This document shows, piece by piece, positions 1 through 5,580 of a stretch of DNA of 9,450 bases; positions within the stretch are counted from its first letter, which is position 1, and each line of letters opens with the position of its first letter. The position numbers and the translations under genes are program-made. Origin of the DNA: Lachnospiraceae bacterium UBA3692 (GTDB lineage: Bacteria; Bacillota; Clostridia; Lachnospirales; Lachnospiraceae); the NCBI GenBank assembly GCA_002372815.1, contig DFIR01000079.1:1-9450 (forward strand), written 5' to 3'. The notes under the pieces were generated by a model, which had not been told where the DNA came from, made no database searches, and saw only the letters and a program-made list of their open reading frames with translations.

Positions 1-186
1 AACCTTTGCGGAGGTGTTTATTTTTCGCCTTAGAAAAAGATGCCGGCAAAGGAAATCCAGGAAACCTTTGCGGAGGTGTTTATTTTTCGCCTTAGATAAA
101 GATGCCGGCAAAGGAACTTCAGGAAACCTTTGCGGAAGTGTTTGTTTTTCGCTTTTGATAAAGGAGCCGGCAAAGGACTGCCGGCT
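1..186. repeat. 62-bp tandem repeat array, three copies, cut by window edge
   Basis: Three copies start at 1, 63 and 125, exactly 62 bp apart. Copies 1 and 2 are nearly identical and copy 3 has diverged. Each copy carries CCTTTGCGG near its left end and CCGGCAAAGG near its right end, so it can fold into a roughly 50-nt hairpin with a T-rich/A-rich inner part (TTTTT ... AAAAA). A degenerate fourth start, CCTTTACGG, lies at 187-195. The first copy begins at base 1, so the array may extend to the left. Identity runs through the whole unit, so this is a tandem repeat and not repeats separated by unique spacers. I see no coding potential. It lies at the 3' end of the minus-strand LysM operon. Confidence 0.9.
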
Positions 187-191
187 CCTTT
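160..191 (-). terminator. Hairpin terminator after the LysM gene
   Basis: A perfect 13-bp stem (160-172 paired with 179-191, AAAGGAGCCGGCA / TGCCGGCTCCTTT) closes a 6-nt loop. It starts 33 nt past the stop of the LysM gene. Read on the minus strand, the U-tract is short (TTT within the stem, then ATC), so termination may be only partial. The hairpin merges with the right arm of the third 62-bp repeat copy. Confidence 0.6.
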
Positions 192-224
192 ACGGATTTA
201 TGATCATGGATCGATGTGGAATGC

Positions 225-1172
225 TTACGGCAGCACCAGCTCCTGCCCCGGATAGATGAGGTTGGGGTCGGCGATGGAGGACTTGTTCTTCTCATAGATC
301 TCGGTCCAGCGGCGGCCGTCGCCCAGGTGCTTTTCAGCGATCGTCCAGAGGCAGTCGCCTTTCTGCACCACGTAGGTGGAGGGGGCGGCTGATTCTTTTT
401 CTGCGGCAGGGTCCGCGGCGGCCTGGGTGTCCTGGTCGCCGTTTGCGGCGGCGCGCTCCGCGAAGTCGTAGGTGTCGTAGTACTCGTCGTAGAGGCCGAG
501 GCAGGCGTCCATGCCGGCGTTGGAGCTGAGGGCTTTCTCGAGGACGGTCTGCCAGGAGCCGTACTTCTCGTAGAGGGAGTCGGCGGTCGGGCCGTTCTCG
601 TTTCCGTAGGTGTCGAGGTTGCTCTGCTTCACTTTCGCGAGGCCTTCCGGGTCGCCCTCGTAGGAGGCGAGGCGGATCTCGTTGCGCTTCGCGCTGACGG
701 CGCGGGCGATTTCCTCGACATTTCTGCCCTGGCCCAGCATTTCTTCGATCAGGCGGTAGAGCTGCGACATTTCCTCGTGGTAGGCGGCGCGTGTCTCGCG
801 GGCAGCTGCCACCTGCTCCGGGTCCGTCCAGTCGATGGCGTCCGCGTAGGGCCCCAGCCTCGCCGATTCCGGATTCGGGGCAAAACCATACACCGCCTCC
901 GGATCGACAACGATGTCCTCCATCGCGGCAGGGTTCTCCTGCGGGTCGTGCTCGTAGCGGAAGGGCTGGGACGGCTGGGTCTGAGCCTGCGCCGGCTGCT
1001 GCTCCTGCTGGCCGGGCTGCTCCTGCTGCTGGGACTGCTCCTGCGCCTGCTGTATCTGTGCCGGCTGCTGCGCGTCGGAGGCGAGGGCCGGGACGTATGC
1101 GCCGGTCAGGAGGCCGGCGGCGAGCAGAAGGGAGAGGAGTAACGGGGTGACAGAACGGGTGTGCGCACTCAT
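225..1172 (-). CDS. Secreted LysM-domain protein
   Basis: This 315-residue protein is probably exported and bound to peptidoglycan. Residues 1-31 form a signal peptide: a basic start, a leucine-rich core, and an ALA cleavage site before Ser32. Residues 34-69 are a Gln-rich low-complexity linker. Residues 90-240 are mostly charged and helical, with no family I recognise. Residues 266-315 are one LysM domain (YVVQKGDCLWTIAEKHLG, then NLIYPGQELVLP), which binds N-acetylglucosamine polymers such as peptidoglycan. No catalytic domain is visible, so it may be structural or a binding adaptor. AGGAGG lies 8 nt before the ATG. The start overlaps the stop of the preceding small gene by 4 nt (ATGA), which suggests translational coupling. 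It is the last gene of the aroF-pheA operon, an unusual place for an envelope protein. Confidence 0.88.
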   Translation of the reverse strand: MSAHTRSVTPLLLSLLLAAGLLTGAYVPALASDAQQPAQIQQAQEQSQQQEQPGQQEQQPAQAQTQPSQPFRYEHDPQENPAAMEDIVVDPEAVYGFAPNPESARLGPYADAIDWTDPEQVAAARETRAAYHEEMSQLYRLIEEMLGQGRNVEEIARAVSAKRNEIRLASYEGDPEGLAKVKQSNLDTYGNENGPTADSLYEKYGSWQTVLEKALSSNAGMDACLGLYDEYYDTYDFAERAAANGDQDTQAAADPAAEKESAAPSTYVVQKGDCLWTIAEKHLGDGRRWTEIYEKNKSSIADPNLIYPGQELVLP

Positions 1173-1354
1173 TTTGTGTCCTCCTGTTCAGGGGCGGTCT
1201 CCGAGGTCTGCTCGGTGCCGTAGATCTTGTAACCGAAGAGGTAGATGCTGTCGTTGCCGGACTGCATCCGGTTGATAATGCCGTAGAGGAGCATCAGGAT
1301 GACGATAACGATCAGGAGCCGGTTGCTGCGGCGGACACGTTCGGGATCACGCAT
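1169..1354 (-). CDS. Small single-pass membrane protein, unknown function
   Basis: This 61-residue protein has a basic N-terminus (RDPERVRRSNR), one hydrophobic segment at about residues 13-28 (LLIVIVILMLLYGII) and an acidic, polar C-terminal tail. The positive-inside rule puts the N-terminus in the cytoplasm and the tail outside. I do not recognise a family. A strong AAGGAGG lies 8 nt before the ATG, the start is 28 nt after the pheA stop, and the end overlaps the LysM gene by 4 nt, so it is a real translated member of the operon. Since it is coupled to an exported LysM protein, the two may work together at the membrane-wall interface; that is inference from position alone. Confidence 0.8.
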   Translation of the reverse strand: MRDPERVRRSNRLLIVIVILMLLYGIINRMQSGNDSIYLFGYKIYGTEQTSETAPEQEDTK

Positions 1355-1382
1355 GGGGTGAGCCTCCTTTTTTTTGTTCCCA

Positions 1383-2333
1383 TTATAGCATGTTCTGCAG
1401 GATCGGGGACGGGGAGGGGGCGGCTTCGGGGACTTTTTCTTCGGTGTAGGACCCGAGGTAGCGGTATTCGGGGCACTCGGCTTCGAGGCGCTGCAGGATC
1501 GCCGTGACCGCGGGATCGGAGACCGTGGCGGCGAGGTCGATGTAGAAGCGGAATTCGAAGTCGCGGCCGGGGACGGGCGCGCTCTCGATCTTGAGCATGT
1601 CGATGCCGGCCTTCGCGAACTCCTGCAGGACGGCGGCGAGGGCGCCGGGGCGGTGCTGCACGGAGAGGACGATGGAGAGGCGGCTCGCGCCGGGAAGGAC
1701 CTCCGGGGCGGCGGCGATGCAGATGAAGCGGGTGTAGTTGTGGGTGGTGTCGGCGATGTCTTTTTTCAGGGTCCTGAGATCGTAGAGGGCGGCGCACTCC
1801 GGGGAGGAGATGGCCGCGGCGTGGGGATCGCCCCCCTGCGCGACGGTGCGGGCCGCGACGGCGGTGTTGAGGCAGGGGACGACGCGGACCTTGTCACCGA
1901 GGGAGTGGAGGAAGTCCGCGCACTGGCCCAGGGCCTGCTCGTGGGAGTAGATCGTGGTGATGCCGCTGAGGGAGGCGCCGGGGAGGGCCAGGAGGCGGTG
2001 GGAGATCCGGAGCGTGGTGCTGCGGACGATGCAGACGTTCTCCTCGCCGATCACGCGGTAGACCTCGCGCACGGAGCCGTAGGTGTTGTTCTCGATGGGC
2101 AGGACGCCGTAGCGGCACATGCCCTGGCTGACCGCGCGCGCAACAGCGCGAAAATTGCGAAAATAGAGCAGCGAACTGTCCGGAAACAGGGACCGGGCAG
2201 CCAGGTGGGAGTAGGCGCCTTCGATGCCCTGGCAGGCGACGAGGGCGGGGGCGGCAGGAGATGCGGCGGGGGTCACTGCGGGCGCTGCGGCGGGTGCGGG
2301 CTGCGAGGGGGTTCTGTTATCGGATGATGACAT
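1383..2333 (-). CDS. pheA: Prephenate dehydratase with C-terminal ACT domain
   Basis: This enzyme converts prephenate to phenylpyruvate, the committed step of phenylalanine synthesis. It has 316 residues from the ATG at 2333, chosen because AGGAG sits 9-10 nt upstream and because the open frame further upstream only mirrors aroF. Residues 1-30 are an Ala/Pro-rich tail. The catalytic domain follows at about 31-210, with QGIEGAYSH (35-43), PIENNTYGSV (79-88) and the family motif NYTRF (199-203). An ACT regulatory domain follows at about 218-300, with RPGAL (228-232). The usual ESRP motif of that domain, which contributes to phenylalanine binding, reads ESAP here (250-253), so feedback inhibition could be altered. 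No chorismate mutase domain is fused to it, unlike the bifunctional P-proteins. The start overlaps the aroF end by 17 nt, so the two are cotranscribed and probably coupled. Confidence 0.93.
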   Translation of the reverse strand: MSSSDNRTPSQPAPAAAPAVTPAASPAAPALVACQGIEGAYSHLAARSLFPDSSLLYFRNFRAVARAVSQGMCRYGVLPIENNTYGSVREVYRVIGEENVCIVRSTTLRISHRLLALPGASLSGITTIYSHEQALGQCADFLHSLGDKVRVVPCLNTAVAARTVAQGGDPHAAAISSPECAALYDLRTLKKDIADTTHNYTRFICIAAAPEVLPGASRLSIVLSVQHRPGALAAVLQEFAKAGIDMLKIESAPVPGRDFEFRFYIDLAATVSDPAVTAILQRLEAECPEYRYLGSYTEEKVPEAAPSPSPILQNML

Positions 2334-3345
2334 CGGTCTGTTCTCCTCTGACAAGGTCGTGGATCTGGCGGAGCTGCGGGGCGAGGGCGTCGAAGACCTT
2401 CGGTGTGATGGACTGGGGACCGTCGCAGAGGGCGTGGGCAGGGTCGTTGTGGACCTCGATGAGGAGGCCGTCCGCGCCGCCGGCGGCTGCTGCGCGCGCC
2501 AGGGAGGGGACGAGGGCGGACTTGCCCGCGGCGTGGCTGGGGTCGATGATGACCGGCAGGTGGGAGAGCGTCTTGAGGGCCGGGATGCACGAGAGATCCA
2601 GCGTGTTGCGCGTGTAGGTCTCGAAGGTGCGGATGCCGCGCTCGCAGAGGATGACGTTCGGGTTGCCGCCGGCCAGGATGTATTCGGCACTCATGAGGAG
2701 GTCCTGGTAGCTGGAGGCCATGCCGCGCTTGAGGAGGACGGGCTTGTTTGTTTTGCCAAGGGCTTTCAGAAGGGCAAAATTCTGCATGTTCCTGGCGCCC
2801 ACCTGGAGGATGTCGATGTCCTCGAAGAGGGGCAGCTGGGAGGCGTCCATGATCTCGGTGCAGATCGGGAGGCCGGTGGCTTCCTTGGCCTTGAGGAGCA
2901 GGTGCAGGCCCTCGTCGCCCATGCCCTGGAAGGCGTAGGGGGAGGTGCGGGGCTTGAAAGCGCCGCCGCGGAGGATGGCTGCGCCGCTCTTTTTGACAGC
3001 GCGGGCGATGCCGACGATCTGTTCCTCGGACTCCACGGAGCAGGGCCCGGCAAAAAGCGTGAGCGACCCGTCGCCGATCTGCACGTCGCCGACGCGGATG
3101 ACGGTGTCGTCCGGGTGGAACTTGCGGTTGGCGTTCTTGTAGGGCTCCTGCACGCGCTTGACGTCCTCGACGATCTCGAGCGCCGAGATCAGGTCGATGT
3201 CGATGCGGGAGGTGTCGCCGATGAGGCCGAGGATGGTCTGGTGCACGCCGACGGTCGGGTGCACTTCGATCTGCTGGTCGCCGAGCCAGCGGATGAGGCC
3301 GTCCAGCTGCTGGCGGTCGGGATTATCTTTGAGGATGACGATCAT
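2317..3345 (-). CDS. aroF: 3-deoxy-7-phosphoheptulonate (DAHP) synthase, type I-beta
   Basis: This enzyme condenses phosphoenolpyruvate with erythrose 4-phosphate to make DAHP, the first step of the shikimate pathway, in the cytoplasm. The 342 residues match the usual length of the I-beta class with an N-terminal ferredoxin-like regulatory domain (about 1-75), which in characterised relatives binds Tyr or Phe. The barrel motifs are all present: AGPCSVES (99-106), GGAFKPRTSPYAFQG (127-141), QVGARNMQNF (181-190), LLKRG (204-208), CERGIRTFE (234-242), DPSHAAGK (268-275) and EVHNDP (297-302). The expected metal ligands are C102, H271, E297 and D308. The ATG at 3345 has AAAGGAG 6 nt upstream. It is the first enzyme gene of the operon, behind a phenylalanine-type attenuator leader. 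Confidence 0.96.
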   Translation of the reverse strand: MIVILKDNPDRQQLDGLIRWLGDQQIEVHPTVGVHQTILGLIGDTSRIDIDLISALEIVEDVKRVQEPYKNANRKFHPDDTVIRVGDVQIGDGSLTLFAGPCSVESEEQIVGIARAVKKSGAAILRGGAFKPRTSPYAFQGMGDEGLHLLLKAKEATGLPICTEIMDASQLPLFEDIDILQVGARNMQNFALLKALGKTNKPVLLKRGMASSYQDLLMSAEYILAGGNPNVILCERGIRTFETYTRNTLDLSCIPALKTLSHLPVIIDPSHAAGKSALVPSLARAAAAGGADGLLIEVHNDPAHALCDGPQSITPKVFDALAPQLRQIHDLVRGEQTDVIIR

Positions 3346-3383
3346 GGGGGACTCCTTTCTTGGTGGCTATCGTCGGGGGGTGC

Positions 3384-3438
3384 CAATGAGGCCGCCAGCT
3401 GTCTGGGAGCGAGCTCCCGCCAGCTGTCATCCTCATTG
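3384..3438 (-). promoter_or_regulatory. Multi-stem hairpin in the aroF 5' leader
   Basis: Nested inverted repeats share one axis. CAATGAGG (3384-3391) pairs with CCTCATTG (3431-3438), CAGCTG (3396-3401) pairs with CAGCTG (3421-3426), and GGGAG pairs with CTCCC around a 4-nt loop (3405-3418). No T-run follows on the minus strand, so it does not look like a terminator. It lies between the attenuator hairpin and the aroF ribosome binding site and would be present only in read-through mRNA. A role in mRNA stability, processing or translation is inference. Confidence 0.6.
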
Positions 3439-3470
3439 TCTGCGCATGGCTCAGTGCTTCACGCACATAG

Positions 3471-3501
3471 GAAAACCCCGCGGCCGGCTTGACCGCGGGG
3501 T
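3471..3501 (-). terminator. Attenuator (intrinsic terminator) in the aroF-pheA leader
   Basis: Read on the minus strand, ACCCCGCGG (3501-3493), a 9-nt loop and CCGCGGGGT (3483-3475) form a perfect 9-bp GC-rich stem, directly followed by TTTTCC. It begins 30 nt after the stop codon of the Phe-rich leader peptide and about 125 nt before the aroF start. That is where the terminator of an amino-acid attenuator would sit. The U-tract is short, so basal read-through may be substantial. Confidence 0.8.
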
Positions 3502-3553
3502 GCTGCATGTTCCTTCTCTATGAAAGACCGGTCACTCGCTGAGGTCACGCCAA
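3484..3553 (-). promoter_or_regulatory. Candidate antiterminator pairing in the aroF leader
   Basis: On the minus strand, TTGGCGTGACC (3553-3543, inside the leader peptide gene at its Val-Trp-Arg-Asp codons) can pair with GGTCAAGCCGG (3494-3484). That gives eight Watson-Crick pairs, one G-A mismatch and two G-U pairs. The second segment is the terminator loop plus the end of its 5' arm, so the two folds should exclude each other. A ribosome stalled at any of the first five Phe codons would leave 3543-3553 free. One that reaches the stop codon would cover it. A 7-bp hairpin (TGCCTTT / AAAGGCA) inside the leader gene could play the pause or protector role. This is found by eye, without folding energies. 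Confidence 0.45.
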
Positions 3554-3630
3554 ACAAACTCTGCCTTTGCAAAAGTAAAGGCAAAGCCCGTAAAGGCGAA
3601 ATACAGGTCGTTCAGGCGGCAGTCTGTCAT
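3532..3630 (-). CDS. Phe-rich leader peptide of the aroF-pheA attenuator
   Basis: This gene encodes 32 residues, from ATG at 3630 to TGA at 3532. AAAGGAG lies 6 nt upstream, as good a site as those of the enzyme genes. Residues 10-20 read YFAFTGFAFTF, another Phe is residue 25 and a Trp is residue 27, so six of 32 codons are Phe (one TTC, five TTT). The gene lies between a TTGACA promoter and a terminator hairpin, directly upstream of aroF and pheA. By analogy with the enterobacterial pheL leader peptide, the product itself would have no function; slow translation when charged tRNA-Phe is scarce would prevent the terminator from forming. I do not recognise this peptide from any named family. 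The reading is strong; the mechanism is inference. Confidence 0.85.
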   Translation of the reverse strand: MTDCRLNDLYFAFTGFAFTFAKAEFVWRDLSE

Positions 3631-3670
3631 GGAAACTCCTTTGTTTTTTCAGGTGAAACTGTATGAAGTT

Positions 3671-3699
3671 AAAGTAGCACTGCGGGAAAGTGGTGTCAA
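3671..3699 (-). promoter_or_regulatory. Sigma-A type promoter of the aroF-pheA operon
   Basis: On the minus strand, TTGACA (3699-3694) is a perfect -35 box. It is followed after exactly 17 nt by TACTTT (3676-3671), a weak -10 box with three of six consensus bases. Transcription would start near 3664, about 34 nt before the leader peptide ATG, giving a leader of roughly 320 nt before aroF. Confidence 0.7.
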
Positions 3700-3711
3700 G
3701 ATGATTTTTCC

Positions 3712-3740
3712 GGGGTGGGCGGGCTGGCGAGAGGGCCGGG
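3712..3740 (+). other. G-run cluster between divergent promoters
   Basis: Five runs of three or more G (3712-3715, 3717-3719, 3721-3723, 3733-3735, 3738-3740) are separated by 1, 1, 9 and 2 nt. This meets a relaxed G-quadruplex pattern on the plus strand. It lies just upstream of the aroF -35 box and about 45 bp upstream of the pgi -35 box. In GC-rich DNA this may be chance. Confidence 0.35.
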
Positions 3741-3759
3741 CGGCGGTGGCGTACCGGGC

Positions 3760-3778
3760 CGGAATGCCCGAAATTCCG
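3760..3778. promoter_or_regulatory. Inverted repeat upstream of the pgi promoter
   Basis: CGGAAT (3760-3765) and ATTCCG (3773-3778) form a perfect 6-bp inverted repeat around 7 nt. It ends 7 bp before the pgi -35 box. The size and position would suit a protein operator site. No regulator can be named from the sequence. Confidence 0.3.
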
Positions 3779-3785
3779 TACAAAC

Positions 3786-3815
3786 TGGACATGCGGGACA
3801 GTGGTACTCTATAAT
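3786..3815 (+). promoter_or_regulatory. Sigma-A type promoter of pgi
   Basis: TGGACA (3786-3791, five of six consensus bases) and a perfect TATAAT (3810-3815) are separated by 18 nt. Transcription would start near 3822, leaving a 5' leader of about 70 nt before the pgi ATG. The promoter diverges from the aroF promoter, with the two -35 boxes about 86 bp apart. Confidence 0.75.
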
Positions 3816-3890
3816 ATAAGCAGTATAGCCTCGCACTCAGGCAGGGGCCGGTTTACATGAAATGACGTGGATAAAGGAGGAGATGACGAG

Positions 3891-5474
3891 ATGATTTCCT
3901 GGAAGAATTTTGACCAGCTGGACGCGTACGGGAAGCTGGATGCGCTGAAGGGGCGTGTCCGCCTGCAGACCGCGATGGCAGGGGAAGCCGGTGCGGAGCG
4001 CGTCGCGAAATACAGTGTGCCGATGGCCTGCGGTTACAGCTACAATTTTGCCGCGAAGGAAGTGGATGACGAGATCCTTGCGGCACTGGCGCAGCTCGCG
4101 GACGAGGCACAGCTGACCGAGAAATACGCCGCCCTCTACAACGGCGAAATGATCAATACGGGTGAGAAGAGGCTGGTGCTGCATCAGCTCTGCCGCGGAC
4201 AGCTCGGCGAGGATGTCGTCGCGGATGGCGTCAACAAGCGCGACTTCTATGTCGGCGAGCAGAAGAAGGCGGCGGACTTCGCGAACCGCGTCCACGCGGG
4301 TGAGATCACCAATGCCGCGGGCGAGAAGTTCACGACCGTCGTGCAGATCGGCATCGGCGGCAGCGACCTGGGCCCCCGCGCGATGTACCTCGCGCTGGAG
4401 AACTGGGCGAGACAGAACGGCACGCTGAAGATGGAGGCGCGCTTCATCAGCAACGTCGATCCCGATGACGCGGCGGCGGTGCTGAAGACCGTGGATATCC
4501 CGCACTCCCTGTTCATCGTCGTCTCCAAATCCGGCACGACGCTGGAGACCCTGACCAACGAGACCTTCGTGCGCAACGCGCTGAAGGATGCCGGCGTCGA
4601 TCCTTCCAAGCACATGCTCGCCGTGACCAGCGAGACTTCCCCGCTGGCTTCCAGCACGGATTATCTGGCTGCTTTCTTCATGGATGATTACATCGGCGGC
4701 CGCTACTCCGCGTCTTCCTGCGTGGGCGGCGTGGTGCTGTCCCTGGCGTTTGGGCCGGAAGTCTTCGCGCGCTTCCTCGATGGCGCCGCGAAGGCGGATC
4801 TCACCGCTAAGAACCGCGACATCATGAAGAACCCGGCGATGCTCGACGCGCTGATCGGCGTCTACGAGCGCAATTTCCTCGGCTATCCTTCCACGGCGGT
4901 CCTGCCGTACTCGCAGGCACTGAGCCGCTTCCCGGCGCACCTGCAGCAGCTCGACATGGAGTCCAACGGCAAGAGCGTCAACCGCTTCGGTGAGCCCGTG
5001 GACTATGTCACCGGCCCGGTCATCTTCGGCGAGCCCGGCACCAACGGCCAGCACTCCTTCTACCAGCTCCTGCACCAAGGCAAAAACATCGTCCCGCTCC
5101 AGTTCGTCGGCTTCAAGAACAATCAGGCCGGCATGGACATGGACATCCAGGGCAGCACGAGCCAGAAGAAGCTCTGCGCCAACGTCGTCGCGCAGATCAT
5201 GGCCTTCGCCTGCGGCAAGCAGGATGAGAATCCCAACAAGAACTTCGAAGGCGGCCGTCCGTCCAGCATCATCATCGGCGACCAGCTGACCCCCGAGGCT
5301 CTCGGCGCCCTCCTCGCCCACTTTGAGAACAAGGTCATGTTCCAGGGCTTCGTCTGGAACCTCAACAGCTTCGACCAGGAAGGTGTCCAGCTCGGCAAGG
5401 TCCTCGCCAAGCGCGTCCTCGCTCACCAGACCGACGGCGCCCTGAAGGCCTTCAGCGATCTGTTCGAGATCTGA
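3891..5474 (+). CDS. pgi: Glucose-6-phosphate isomerase
   Basis: This enzyme interconverts glucose 6-phosphate and fructose 6-phosphate in glycolysis and gluconeogenesis, in the cytoplasm. The ATG at 3891 was chosen because AAAGGAGG (3873-3880) sits 10 nt upstream; an in-frame GTG at 3867 lies before that site and is unlikely. The product has 527 residues, the long form of the family, larger than the roughly 450-residue Bacillus type. Visible motifs are QIGIGGSDLG (152-161), the SKSGTT sugar-phosphate (SIS) site, family signature 1 (IGGRYSASS, from 268), and family signature 2 (GFVWNLNSFDQEGVQLGK, 486-503). Expected catalytic residues are R271, E357, H388 and K503. It is a single-gene unit with its own promoter and terminator. 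Confidence 0.97.
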   Translation: MISWKNFDQLDAYGKLDALKGRVRLQTAMAGEAGAERVAKYSVPMACGYSYNFAAKEVDDEILAALAQLADEAQLTEKYAALYNGEMINTGEKRLVLHQLCRGQLGEDVVADGVNKRDFYVGEQKKAADFANRVHAGEITNAAGEKFTTVVQIGIGGSDLGPRAMYLALENWARQNGTLKMEARFISNVDPDDAAAVLKTVDIPHSLFIVVSKSGTTLETLTNETFVRNALKDAGVDPSKHMLAVTSETSPLASSTDYLAAFFMDDYIGGRYSASSCVGGVVLSLAFGPEVFARFLDGAAKADLTAKNRDIMKNPAMLDALIGVYERNFLGYPSTAVLPYSQALSRFPAHLQQLDMESNGKSVNRFGEPVDYVTGPVIFGEPGTNGQHSFYQLLHQGKNIVPLQFVGFKNNQAGMDMDIQGSTSQKKLCANVVAQIMAFACGKQDENPNKNFEGGRPSSIIIGDQLTPEALGALLAHFENKVMFQGFVWNLNSFDQEGVQLGKVLAKRVLAHQTDGALKAFSDLFEI

Positions 5475-5509
5475 TCGATCACGCTGCACGGACGCGGTCT
5501 GTGCGCCGG

Positions 5510-5562
5510 GGGCGAAGCCCGGGCCGTGGAGGTGTCTCTGCGGCCCGGGCTTCGCCCGTTTT
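5510..5562 (+). terminator. Intrinsic terminator of pgi
   Basis: A perfect 17-bp stem (GGGCGAAGCCCGGGCCG at 5510-5526 with its complement at 5541-5557) closes a 14-nt loop and is followed by TTTTCTTATT. It begins 35 nt after the pgi stop. The loop carries GGAGGTG, a full Shine-Dalgarno core that also occurs in the nearby repeat hairpins. Confidence 0.92.
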
Positions 5563-5580
5563 CTTATTACCTGCGGATCT

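Noticed and set aside
1..195. CRISPR array
   Set aside because: The spacers would be near-identical between units; identity covers the full 62-bp period, so it is a plain tandem repeat.
1653..2327. 224-codon plus-strand frame opposite pheA
   Set aside because: Antisense shadow, very rich in Gly, Ala, Asp and Val, no motif.
2334..2690. Upstream extension of pheA in the same frame
   Set aside because: It lies wholly inside aroF, has Ser/Thr/Ala/Arg-rich shadow composition, and the ATG at 2333 has its own AGGAG site.
2224..3492. 422-codon open frame on the plus strand opposite aroF
   Set aside because: Antisense shadow of a confirmed DAHP synthase; low-complexity Ala/Gly/Asp/Glu/Val composition, no motif.
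3323..3508. 61-codon minus-strand frame covering the attenuator hairpin and aroF start
   Set aside because: Its ATG lies in the terminator hairpin region without a good ribosome binding site, and it ends inside aroF; the Phe-rich frame just upstream has a strong site instead.
3345..3664. T-box riboswitch in the aroF leader
   Set aside because: I found no T-box consensus next to the terminator; the CCGCGG there belongs to the terminator stem itself, and a leader peptide explains the region better.
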